The notes beneath the pieces are model-generated. The model had not been told where the DNA came from, ran no database searches, and saw nothing but the letters and a program-made list of their open reading frames with translations. Made by a program: the position numbers and the translations under genes. 64,000 nucleotides of DNA, taken from Zopfochytrium polystomum (lineage: Eukaryota > Chytridiomycota > Chytridiomycetes > Chytridiales > Chytridiaceae). The stretch is from NCBI GenBank assembly GCA_025765615.1, contig JAIVFJ010000042.1, positions 186,001 through 250,000 of the forward strand, written 5' to 3'. Positions within the stretch are counted from its first letter, which is position 1. Every line of letters begins with the position of its first letter. Positions 21,936 through 32,766 of this stretch are shown here, piece after piece.

Positions 21936-23981
21936 CCAACCCATTCTCCACACTCTTCCACACTCATCACCAATCATCATCGTTCAAGTCGCCACTTCGA
22001 CCCCTCTCGATTCTCTTTTTCTTTTCTTTCTTTCTTTCTTTTTTTTTTTTTACTGCAAAGAGCTCCAATAATTCGCTCCTTCTTTGTATTTTACACCACA
22101 TTGAAAGTGACTATCACGACGAGGCGCATGTTTAGAGGAAAAGGTACAGCAATCCACCAAGAACATTGCATTTTTTCAAGATCGGATCAAAAAAAAGAAC
22201 TTGAAAATAAAGTTGATCCCAATATGAACAAAACCTGCGTGGCAGCACCGAGGCGCTTCCTTCGCTTCTTATGCATCTTTGAGCTACTGTTGTGTTTTGG
22301 GAGTCTTTACCTTTGTGTTTCGCTCTGTTTGCAGTTTGGTTTGTTGGAGTTCGAGTGCAGAGAGAGCATCCACAGCGTTTCCCTTCAGGTTGCAAGTCCA
22401 TCTTCTGCCAGGGTTAGGTAGTCCTGTGGGACTGAATTTCGACTTCTACCACTTTGTGACATTCACGTCCTTACTCTCAGCTGCAGCCATGACCAGACCC
22501 ATCACAAGTCCCCCTGCAAACCATTGGAAAAATCAAAGAAAAAAAATATAATTATTTTTTCTTTTTAATAATGCTCTTCCTGTTCAAACTGGCATTCGCT
22601 GTGATGAAAGAACAACTCTTGGGCAAATGCCTTTCAATAACAAAAGCGCGAAAAGAAAGTGCTCCGCATTTTTATAGGCTTTTGATTTGAAACGGTGATG
22701 GAAAAGGAGAAGCAATGAAGAGGAGAGGGTGACCTCCGAAACCCCATTTACTTTCATATACTTTTGTGGATCAAATAAAAAGATCCAGGTGGGATCAATT
22801 TGTTGAGCGACTTGAGTCTGTCTCTTGACCTTTTCTTTTTGATAGTCTGCGGCAGATTATAAATTTTGTTCCATGTCATATACTGCGGTTTTGATATGTC
22901 ACGTCCTCACACAAACCTGAAAACAGGGTTGAACCACTAACAGAAAGGAGATAGTGAACATGTTTTGCAATACAACTGCCATAACGCTGCATCCACCGCA
23001 ACATTTAGCATCATTAAAGTGCTTTCAGCAACGATGTGAGCACGCTGACGGTGAGATAATGATCTCAGCTGTAAGTTGATTTTCTACAGAAACCAAATTT
23101 TCGATTTTGAATAACTTTGATGAGCTGCACCGTGCACTTCGGTGAATACGTTTTTCCCGCGTCGTGGCAACAATCGTTTGATTAGCTGGCTGGCAGCAGG
23201 CGACCAAGACTGTGGGGCTGCTGCTGCTCAAGGGCTGAAAGAGTGAACGTATATACTGTATATTAAAACATGCGATATCGTCCATGTTATTGGGGTTCCC
23301 ACTCGAGGAGCTCGACTTATTGCTTGAAGGAGTCCGCTACTGTTGCTGTTGCAGGCTGTCCACCCCGCTCAAGCTGTGTTTTTATCCATTACTATATACC
23401 CGCCTCCTTCCCTCCCTCCCTACCTCTTCTCTACCCAAGTTTTGGTAATCAATCCAAGTCCAAGTCCCCTTGCACGTATGCATGTTGCCTGCCAGTGAGC
23501 AGGGTTGTGGGTGCGTCCCATTGGTATAACAGTAGTTTCCACGACGCAGGAATTGTCAGTCAAACCAGCTTCCGCATCGCCACGGGTTCGTATTCGTGCT
23601 GCTCTCTCTTGCAAGCTCCAAACACTCGAGGAGTTTGAATTTTTCTTTTTTTTTGTTTCGATTCCCCTTGTCTCTTCTTCGCACAAGCTCCCTCCCCACC
23701 CCATCACTCACTCGTACTACTTGCGATTCAACCACCACAAGACGCGCACGCCCGCAGTCTGGACAGAGTCAAGGGCAAAGGGCAGTAGTACGGGGAGGGA
23801 GGAAAGGGCAGGGGAGGAGGAGGAGCCGATCACCACAGGCACTACTGGCCGGCAGCGATCACACCTCCTAGTCATCAAACCCTTACCTCCGCCTTGCCCA
23901 CCCACCACCAGCCCACTCACCTCGACTCCGCTACCTACCGCTGCTGCTGCTGCTGCTGCTTCTGCTGCTGTCGCCGCTGCC
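20947..23981. other. Three-kilobase gene-free spacer with GA microsatellites
   Basis: No supported gene. Long (GA)n tracts lie at about 21150-21201, 21701-21737 and 21899-21928, and a TCTG tract near 21425-21450. The stretch 22440-23300 is AT-rich and featureless to my eye. A CTG-type triplet run at 23939-23970 lies in the 5' leader of the next gene. Confidence 0.55.
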
Positions 23982-25265
23982 ATGAGACCTGCGACTCGTT
24001 CCTCCTCTCCCAGCACGTCCGGCGGCAGTGGGGCAGGAGTTGGTGGTCGGCAAGCCGTCGGCATCCACCATGACAAACCGCCCGTTGGCAACCCCCGACT
24101 GCCACAGCCGACCTTCCATCCCACGGGCGGGGCTGTCGGCGGCGGTGGAGCAGGAGGACTCGGAGCAATCGTCCGCCCCGGCGACCACTACCCCCAACCG
24201 CCCGAATCGGCTTGGAACCACCACCATCACCAGCACCCCGCCGGCCCCGCCCCAGGCGGCACGTCCATCCAGTTCAGCTCGTACCAGTTCCCTCCCCCCG
24301 CCGCGGGCGGCGGGCCGCCCCCTGCAAGCGCTCGCACCAGCATCAGCGCGACCACCACCCGCCCACTGCCCCCGCCCGCCCTTGCCACCGGCGGCGGCGG
24401 CGGCGGCGGCGGCAGCGTCGCACCACCAGACTCGCGCAGATCGTCCCAGTACCGGACATCGTTCTCCCACGTCGACAACTCCCTGTACAACGCCGGCGGC
24501 GGCGCCGCACCGCATCCGCCGGACTCGCGCCACGAGTCGCTGGTGTCACGGCGAAGTTCCGAGGTGTACCGGTTCCCGCCGCCAGCGGGCGGCGTCGGCG
24601 GCGGAGGAATGAGTTCGCGACGCCGCTCCAGCATCGTCACGCACTTTTCGCAGCTGGCCGCCGCCGCCGGCTACCCGCCGGCCGCCGCTGGCACGCCGAA
24701 CCGCCGCCGCTCGTCCTTCATCATCGACGCGGCGCTGCAGATCGGCGCAAACAGCGCGCCGCCCGTCCCCGCCGTGCTGTCGCGCTCCGCCTCGCAAAAC
24801 ACAAACACCGAAACCCTCGGCTCCGCCATGGACCTCCAGCCGCTCTCCGACCGCTACTTCCGCTCGCCGCTCTACGCCCTCATCGACCGCAACACCTCGT
24901 CCACCCGCAACCAGCTGGCGGTCTCCGCCGCGTTCTTTGCGCTCAACCTCCTCGGCCTCGTCGTCATTGTAAAGTGCGTCTTCAACGTCAACATACCAGG
25001 AATATGGGCATTCAACTTGGTCCACTTGGTCCTGTCGCTGCTCGCAAAGAACCTGATGGCGAACGGCACCGAGCTGGCCCACGTCTCGGCAAAGGCGCTC
25101 GTCGCTGCGAGCCTGGTCAAGACGCGTCTAGGCGTGCCCCTGTCGTCCGTCAGCTACCACTTTGGCAAGCTCAACCCGGCGAACGGACGCATCCCGCGCG
25201 CCGTGCTGTACGCATCCATCATTGCCCTCGAGGTTGTCATCTGGATCCTTCAGTACCAAATGGTT

Positions 25266-25312
<47 letters not shown>

Positions 25313-27041
25313 GTGCGCGTGTGTGCGCGTGGATTTGGTCTTTGTCTTTTATTGTATCCACTGGTTTGTCGTCTTCGTGTCTTTTTCCCTTGCTGACACA
25401 TACTCCTTTGTTGGCCCCTTTGGAACTTGCTCGAACGACCACATCGCCGCCACACACGCGAATAATCCGCTGTTGTCGTGTGATTGCTGATCACACACAC
25501 ACCCACACATACACACACCCACACATATACCACGCACGAACACACACACACCCACACACACACACACACACACAAACGCACACATTTGCACACACCCGAC
25601 CTTCAAGGAATGGTACCCAGTGTTCACCTACGCCGGAACGTACCCGTGCATCCCCGCCGTATACAGCAACGTGACCATTTCCGAGGACCAGGAGCCCACG
25701 GCAGAAGACCTCCGGACTTACCTCTCCGGCACGGCCAACTTTGGCTCCATCTACTCTTACGGCCTGCCGCTCGGCGACGGCCTCGTGGGTGGGTACTCCG
25801 CGATCCCGCTCGCGGCACCCAGCAACCCATTCCACATAGAGAGCCGCGGCGTCATCTACACCGTCAAGGTCCTCTGCAGCACCGCGGTCCCCGTCGTCCC
25901 ACCGCGGTCCTGGCCCGTCGGCGCGCCGACAAACAAAGTCCTCTTCCGCCTCGACAGCAACGAGATCTGGTCCGCCCTCGTCACCAGCTCAATCACAATA
26001 TACTACCCGGCCTGGGCCCACACCGACCTCGAAAACGCGGCAAGAGGACTGCAACAGGAGTGCTCCTTCCTGGTCCAGTTCCGCCAGGCGGACCGCATCG
26101 TCTACAGCTACCGCGCCGACGAGTGGCTCCGCAACGACGGCGGCACCATCTACGAAGTCGCCGTCGGCGACGCCGTCATCGACCGCCGCATGGACGACAC
26201 AGTCTACGCCGGCTTGTTCCTCGACCCCACCCTCGACACCGACCCTATCCTCGCCCAATCCTCCCCCTCCACTTTCCTCCTCCCCCCCGCCACCGAACAA
26301 ACCCTCATCGCCGCCGTTGGCCGCGACGTCAAAAAAGTCTTTGCCGACGCCACCTGCGACCCGCTCGCCCCGCGCTCGACTTGCGGCATCCTCAAGTGGT
26401 CCGCCCGCCCCGACGGCGCCATCGACCCCACCCGCTCCGACAAGGCCGTCGCCGCCATCGCCGCAAACATCGCCCGCCGCGTCCTCGCGGAGGGAATGAC
26501 CTTTGCCCGCGACGCCTGCCGCTACTCGGCCGAAACGGGGGCCGGATACGTCGGCGCCCCGCTCTGGGTCGAGAACTTGGTCTTCCTCTGCGTCGCCGTC
26601 GCCGCCGCCGTCGGATCCCTCATGTGCTTGCACTACTACGTCGCCGTCGGTAGCGAAGTCGCGGCCGTCGACCGCGCGGGGAGGATCCTCGAGGACCCCT
26701 TACGGCTGCTGTACGCCGTGCGCGACGGCCTCGCCGCGCTCGTGCCAAAAGTCGCCCCGCCGCCCCCCAGGCCGCCACGCCGTCGCCGCAGGATGAGCAG
26801 GATGAGCGCTGGCGCCGCCGCCGTCGTCGAGGAGGAGGACGAGGACGGGGACGGGGACGAGGACGCCGCCCCGCGCACAAGGGCGGACTGGTGCTCCGCC
26901 GCGAGGCTCAAGATGCACATGGAGGGCATTCTGGTGCGGTTTGGCGAGCTCAAGGCCACTCGCGGCGACGAGGTCGGCCGGCTCGTCCTGGACAGCGTGG
27001 GGAATACCGTCAAAATGCGCAAGGACAGAGAGTACGAGTAG
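23982..27041 (+). CDS. Multi-pass membrane protein with long disordered cytoplasmic N terminus
   Basis: Function unknown. Two exons, 23982-25262 and 25608-27041, 904 residues. I chose the first ATG after the upstream triplet repeat; the frame is open further upstream but low-complexity. Residues 1-290 are Gly/Pro/His/Ser-rich with several RRxS sites (RRSSQ, RRSSE, RRRSS) fitting basophilic kinase targets. Membrane segments near 311-333, 341-360 and 405-427 precede a folded, probably luminal or extracellular region of about 320 residues (Cys at the start and end). One more membrane helix (about 748-772) follows, then a cytoplasmic tail with a basic Pro/Arg patch and an acidic stretch. The 345-bp intron has (GT)n at its 5' side and (CA)n at its 3' side. 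No known family recognised. Confidence 0.72.
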
Positions 27042-27513
27042 TTGGCGCGGTCGCTCGAATGAGTTTTTGAATGGCGTTCGGGAAGGCTTGACTTGTTGGG
27101 CCAACGTCCAATGTTTTACGTGGCGCGGAGGGGGAGGCAGCGGTGACAGGGGCTCTTGGTACAGCTCCTTCCAGATCTCCACTGCGTCGTTTCTTATTAC
27201 TATTTTTCTCTTTATTTTCGCGTTTCCCTGTTACCAAAACACCTTTCCCAGTCTCTTGATTTTTTTTTCTTTTTTTTCCCCCTCCTTTTTTCGGTCGGCG
27301 ACACACTCAGTTGCTGAACGACAGCGTGACCTCACTGACTTTCCTTCCCCTCATTCTGTCACTCGAACGAAAGGGGGAGGAAAAAACTATTGAATAAACT
27401 TCATTTCGAAGATGGCGAAAGTAGTAACTGTGAATGTCGATTGCATGATACGGTGCACATAGTCCACACAAAATGAGGATATATGTTTGTTGGCGTGTCG
27501 AACCGAACCGGGA
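27042..27513. other. Convergent intergenic region
   Basis: Spacer between the plus-strand membrane protein and the minus-strand coiled-coil gene. It holds an AATAAA-like word near 27393 and T-rich tracts; no gene seen. Confidence 0.5.
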
Positions 27514-29788
27514 TTAAGGAAAGGAGCCCAAACGGCTCGGTGCAGCCTTTCCCGCTTTCGCCGACACGCGGTGCTTTTGCGGAAGGAAACGCTCTATCCT
27601 TCCCACCAAAGAAATAAAGCGAAAAGCACGTGCACTGAATCTATAGTGTTTATCCAATGTCATTTTCCCCCGGAAAAAAACCGATGCCACAGAAGCCACC
27701 ATTGCAGAGAACGAAAAGCCGTAGCCCCCTACCTTCTCGACAAGCTCTCCATCAAAGATTTCTTTCGTCCCATACACGGCAACCAACTTTCGCTTCACCT
27801 CCGTGCCTCCAATTAATCCCGGCATGATGACCACGCACCGGCCTTTGGATACTTTCCCGCTTTCAATCGTGTCAACTTGGCTGAAGTAATCCGGACAAAA
27901 GCTGAACGAGAGCGGGGGCTCCACGAGTGCAGACTCCACGGACACCGCCAGGAGGCTGCCAATCGCCTCGAGCAGAGAGCCGTCCCAACCGTATCGAGGC
28001 GTTTTGCCTCGTCGTCCAGTCGTTCCCATCAATACCTCAAGAGTTTCTTTAACGTTTTTGTCAATCTGCGTGAGTGCCGGTTCCAAAGTAATGGACGCGG
28101 CAACGCCGTCGCTGCATCCGGAATAACCTAAAGACTCGGAATAGGCGTTCTTCTCCAGTCTCAATCTCTTGATCAAGTGGAACAGCAGTTGGCGGACTTG
28201 CTCAGCCGAGCTCGCCTGGAGGAAGCCGGTGATAAGTTTCTCTGAGCGGTCGTGGACTTCTGACCCTTCATTACTGTGGCTTGCGTCAGGAGCTCCCATT
28301 AGTCGGGCAATCTGCTTTCGGCGGGCAATAACAGACTGATACCCAAGCTCAAAAACAGACGACCAAAGTTGCTCCCAGTATTCAATGGCTCTGAACTCTG
28401 AGAGGCTCAAGAACGAATCGGCCAAATGTCGACAGAGATCAAATGAGACTCCAACTGAGTGAGTGTCGAGCGACCGCATCTGCCCGCTCATGGTGGCGAT
28501 TTTTGAAAGCAATTCCCCATGATCTTCTCTCAGATTTCTCAGTTCGACTTCGCTGTGTTCAGGTGAGACTTTAAGATGATAGTTAAGACCTTCGTACCTT
28601 CGTACTTTGTGTTCTTTGAGCGAATTATTTTCCATCGAGATTGAATCAATCTTCACTTTAGCCTGATTGAGCCAGTCTTGGAGTTTGGCTTCGTTTTGTT
28701 TTAAAGCCGTGAGCTCGCTCTGAAATTCTAAAACAGCGTGATCGTATTGCTGAGTCAGAGTTCCAAGGCCAGCTTGAAGAGTTTTTGCTTTCCTGAAATT
28801 AACACTTCAGCTCAAAGAAAGTTTTGATCACGCGAAGCGCTCAAGCACCCTCACATTTGAAGGACGATATCTGTCTCGAAGCTTTTAATCTGGTAGTAGT
28901 AAGCGGCGAGAGTCGTTCCGAAGATATCGATGGCGCGCTGTTTTCCAACTTTTAAATGTTTGCATTCCTTGAAGCGCTCCTCCTCACGCTCTCGCAATGC
29001 TTCTCTGCCAAAAAAAAAAAAAAAAGAAAAAAAAAAAAAAACCAAACAAAAACCAATGAGGAGAAAGTTAAAACCACGGCGACGAGAGTCCCAACAAGCC
29101 CAGGGCATACGAGTACCTCAAAAAGTTTCGAATGCTTGGTTGCGCTTCCCGCGAAATCGGCCGACGCAAACAGCAGCTCCACAAACGGGTCGATCCAGCC
29201 CTCGTGGAAGTCCAGCCAGGACCACGCGAGGATCGACTGGCCGGCGAGTTTCACTCGCTTCGTCATGAACAGCACCGACTGCTGCTCGTCGCTGTAGCCG
29301 TCCGACGGCGACGACGACGACGACGGCTCTGGCCGCTCTGGCCGCCGCCTCCGCCGTAGGATGCCTCGAAGCCCCGCGCACCGCTGTAGGCTGGCGACGA
29401 GCTCGGGATGCGCGTTGGCTGCGGCGGCGGCGCAGCAGACGGTGTGTCGGTCGTTTCCGGCGTCGCTGGTGACGAGCGTAGCTTTTTTTTGGCTGTCCGC
29501 CCCCACCGCCGCGGGTTCACCCGCTTCGTGTCCCCTCCTTCCTCTTGCTCCTTCTCCCGATGCTTCTTCGCCGCGGTCGGCTCCGTACGCGTGGGGCTGC
29601 CCTCCTTCAGCAACAGGCCCTTCGCCTTCATGATCCATCAACGTCGGTGCGGCGGTGGCGGGCTCGCAGGCTTCTTCTTCGGCTGCGGTGGCTGATGGTG
29701 CGGGTGGTGGTGGTGGTGGGTGTGTTGCTGCTGCTGCTGCTGCTGCTGCTTGGTCGCCGCCGTCGCCGCTGCGGTCTCGCACGTGCAT
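27514..29788 (-). CDS. Coiled-coil protein, paralogue G1 of a divergent Hsp70-linked pair
   Basis: Unknown family; clear paralogue of the gene at 30425-32388. Exon 1 (29788 to about 29120) has an Ala/Pro-rich start, then a conserved block (KRVKLAGQSILAWSWLDFHE, then WIDPFVELL). Exons 29004-28855, 28792-28598 and 28552-27514 encode a coiled coil (EREEERF; ELTALKQNEAKLQDWL) and a conserved C-terminal domain (HGELLSKIATMSGQMRSLD; KLITGFLQASSAEQVRQLL; LMGTTGRRGKTPRYGWDGSL; CVVIMPGL). Exon 2 is 150 nt in both paralogues, but here its best acceptor is out of phase with the exon 1 donor, so this copy may be damaged or use a site I missed. The C-terminal 60 residues differ from the paralogue. The neighbouring Hsp70 exon starts 435 bp away on the other strand, implying a shared promoter. 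Confidence 0.6.
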
Positions 29789-30031
29789 TATTTATGCTTT
29801 GTTGTCTGCCAATAATATTAATATTAATAGATCGACCGCGTTGATTCACAAAGAAAGAGAGCGATCGATTAGATCTGAAAAAAAAAAAAAAAAAAGCGCG
29901 TTCCTCTTTCCTTTCGTGGGTGGTGCCACCGGCAAAGCCCAGGCAAGTGCTTGGACTGCTGTTGCATGATGGCTGTTACTCCCTCACTCCCTCACTCACT
30001 CGCTCACTCACTCACCCACTCTCTCTCTCTT

Positions 30032-30093
<62 letters not shown>

Positions 30094-30222
30094 ATGGCCT
30101 CTTCATTCTTTTTGGTCGGTTCAACTTATATTCGCTTCGCGGCACGCAGCCCCCTCCCGGCCGCAACCAAACAAAAAAGATACCAAGTGCCCATTTCCCC
30201 CCGCAACGGTGCCGAGGCAGAC
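29789..30222. promoter_or_regulatory. Candidate bidirectional promoter of the first G/H pair
   Basis: A 434-bp gap separates the divergent starts of the coiled-coil gene and the Hsp70 first exon. It contains a long (CT)n tract at about 30017-30090 and an AT-rich stretch near 29810-29830. The equivalent gap in the second pair is similar in size. Confidence 0.5.
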
Positions 30223-30326
30223 ATGCCAGGCCAAGACGCTTCATCAGACGTTTTCGCCAGCCAGCTCGACCCTCCCAAGCACCACAAGGTCATCGTCGCG
30301 GTAGACTTTGGCACCTCGGGTTCTGG
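30223..30326 (+). pseudogene. Orphan first exon of an HSPA12-like Hsp70 (H1)
   Basis: This codes for a short N terminus ending in KVIVAVDFGTSGSG, the phosphate-1 loop of Hsp70-type ATPases, followed by a good donor (GTGAGT). It matches exon 1 of the complete gene at 32767 (both end in DFGTSGSG plus two bases of a Gly codon). Only about 100 bp separate it from the 3' end of the next minus-strand gene, so the other six exons are absent locally. It is either a remnant left by tandem duplication or an alternative first exon spliced to the exon at 33022, with which it is in phase. Confidence 0.7.
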
Positions 30327-30424
30327 GTGAGTGAGGGAGTGAGGGAGTGGGTGAGAGGTGTGAGTTGCTGGGAAAAAAAGTCTACCGGCACAAAGGGCCC
30401 ATGAAAAAGAAAGGGCAACAATAA

Positions 30425-32388
30425 TTAAAACCCAAACCACGACGTTAAAGTACGGTTGCCGCCGCCTTTTTTCCCAGGCTCCAGAGTGGAGTCTGTTTTC
30501 GTTCCGCAGACGGCCACCAACTTGCGCTTCACCTCCATCTCTTCAAGCAAACCAGGCATGATGATCACGGGCGAGCCTTTGGCCACTTTCCCACTTTCAA
30601 CCACGTCGACAGGCTTGCATTCATCTGGCTTGAATGTGAACGAGAGCGAAGGCTCCACAAGCGCCGCCTCCACGGCCACTTTGAGAAGGCCCTCAATCGC
30701 CTCGAGAAGAGACCCATTCCAACCTAAAAAGGGTGTTTTCCCGCGTCGTCCCTTTGTTCCCATCAAAATGCGGAGGGTTTCCATAGCGTTCATGCTTATC
30801 GTCGCAACAGCGGCTTCCGACGCCACTGATGCGGTGACGCGGCTGCTTGCAATGACCGAGCTCAACTTTTCGGTGTACGCGTTCGGTTCGAATTTCGCAA
30901 CGTGGTTCAAGTATAACAGCAGTTGGCGGACCTGCTCGTCTGCGCTCGCCTGGAGGAACCCGGTGATGAGTTTCTGCGAGCGGTCGTAGCTTTCCGAGGA
31001 TCCTTGCCCTCTCTCGTCGCCGCCGCCGTCGATCTGACTCGATTTAGGTGCGACCATGAGCAGGGCAATCTGGCGGTGGCGGGACTCTACGGATTCATAC
31101 CCGAGCTCGAACACAGACGCGCACAGCGGCTCCCAAAACTTGATGGCACGGTACTCTGAGATGAGCAAGAACGCGTCGACCAGTTGTCGCGCGCGGTCGA
31201 ACGAGCCGCAGACCGCTTGAACGTCGAGTGTGCGCATTTGCCCGCTCATCGTCGCGACTTTGGACAGCAGCTCGCCGCGCTCGTCGCGCAGCTTCCTCAG
31301 TTCGAACTCACTTGTGCAAGTATCGTGAGAAAAGTTGATTTTTGCCAAATACGGCAGGCAAACCTTCGCAACTTTTGCTCTTGAAGGGAGGCAACCTCCG
31401 CTTGAAGGGACACGTGCTGTGCGCGGAGAATCTGTAACCGCTTTGCGACGTGCCTCGTCTGCTTTTGTTTCTCCGACATGGCTCTTTCGTGATTCCGCCT
31501 CAGGGCTTCATTCTCACCCTCCATGAATTTCGCATTCCTTTGTGTTAATTTTTAAAATGTCAGACCCTCGGCTTGTCGGAAGCTGCGAGACGCTAACCTT
31601 TTCAGGACCAAAATTTCCTCTAAATATTTCACTCGATTGCAGAAAGAGGCTGAAGCACTCTCGTCGGTGTCGATGCATTGCCATGCTCCTTCTTGTGACC
31701 TTTCGAATTCCTTGCTTCGAATTTTCTCGTGCAACAGGAGAATTTTTCTAATTGAGAAGTGTTAAAAACCGTTGCGTTCGTCGCTAACCACCACGCATTA
31801 ATACCGCAAATATTTACGAGTGGCAGCTTGCAGGGCGGAGACGCTGGGAGTCTGAACCGCCCAACCCGCCGACAAAAGCAGTTCGTTTACGAGAGGGTCG
31901 ATCGAGCCGTTCTCGAATTCCGGCCACGACCGGTTCAAGATCAAAGCGGCCGCGCACGACGCGTGCTTGGTGACGACCAACTCAACCTTTGCCGGGTCGT
32001 TGTCGAGGTGGTTGCGCCGGTCGAACGGTTGTTGCTGCATGTGCGCGAGGATGCGGGCGAGGAGTTCGCGGCCGCTGTGGGTCGACTGGCGAATGTTCGT
32101 GTCGTCGTCGTCGTCTTCGTCAGAGTCCACGCGCATGGGGTCTTCCTCGCCGCTTTTGGCCGGAGTGTCTCCTCCTCCATCCTCTCCTTCTGCTGCAGCT
32201 GCCGCTGTTGGCGCAGCAGCTCGATCCGACGGCGTTTTCGCGAACGGTGGGGGGGGCGACGACGTGGGCGGCGTGGGCTGAGAAGCAGCAGCAGCAGCCG
32301 CGGAGGCCGCGGCGGCTGCTTCGGAAGCGCGCGCCGCATCCATCGCGGCGATCGCGGCGTAGTCGGATCTGGGGTGGGTGAGGACCAT
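30425..32388 (-). CDS. Coiled-coil protein, paralogue G2 of the Hsp70-linked pair
   Basis: Unknown family. Exons 32388-31805, 31747-31598, 31537-31373 and 31310-30425, all GT-AG and in phase, 594 residues. Residues 1-110 are Ala/Pro-rich with an acidic DEDDDDD stretch. A conserved block follows (ELVVTKHASCAAALILNRSW, IDPLVNELL), then a long Arg/Gln/Glu-rich coiled coil (exons 2-3), then the conserved C-terminal domain shared with the paralogue at 27514 (RGELLSKVATMSGQMRTLD; QKLITGFLQASADEQVRQLL; LMGTKGRRGKTPFLGWNGSL; VIIMPGL). Its start faces the HSPA12-like gene 379 bp away. The paired duplication suggests co-regulation and perhaps a functional partnership with the chaperone, but that is inference. 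Confidence 0.75.
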
Positions 32389-32766
32389 CGCGGGGGGTGA
32401 TTGTGTGGGATGACGTTGATGACGATGGAGGATGGAAGGGGAACGAAAGTGGAAGAGAGAGACAGAGAGCGAGCGAGAGAGAGAGGGAGAGAGAGAGAGG
32501 GAGAGAGAGCTGTTTTGTTTGAAATATTTATTTTTTTCCCCCTTTTTTTTTCGTGTTTCCTTTCTTGTGTTTATGCATCTTTCTCTTCTCCTTCTGTTTT
32601 CGCGCCAATTCATCCATTGGTGGCACCTTTCCCACCACACAAAAACCCGTCCCCACACATACAAACAAAGAGACAAAGACCAACAACTCTTCCTTCTTCG
32701 CCGTCGGCCAAGCGCGCGCGCAACGACGGGACGCTCGCACACGCACCCTCAAACCAAATCAAATCA
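32389..32766. promoter_or_regulatory. Candidate bidirectional promoter of the second G/H pair
   Basis: A 378-bp gap separates the divergent ATGs. It contains a (GA)n tract at about 32455-32512 and a pyrimidine-rich leader before the Hsp70 start. No canonical TATA box stands out. Confidence 0.5.

Noticed and set aside
21130..21970. Arg/Glu- and Ser/Leu-rich open frames
   Set aside because: They are translations of (GA)n/(CT)n microsatellites.
25162..26653. Arg/His-rich plus-strand frames overlapping the membrane-protein gene
   Set aside because: Out-of-frame shadows that read through the microsatellite intron.
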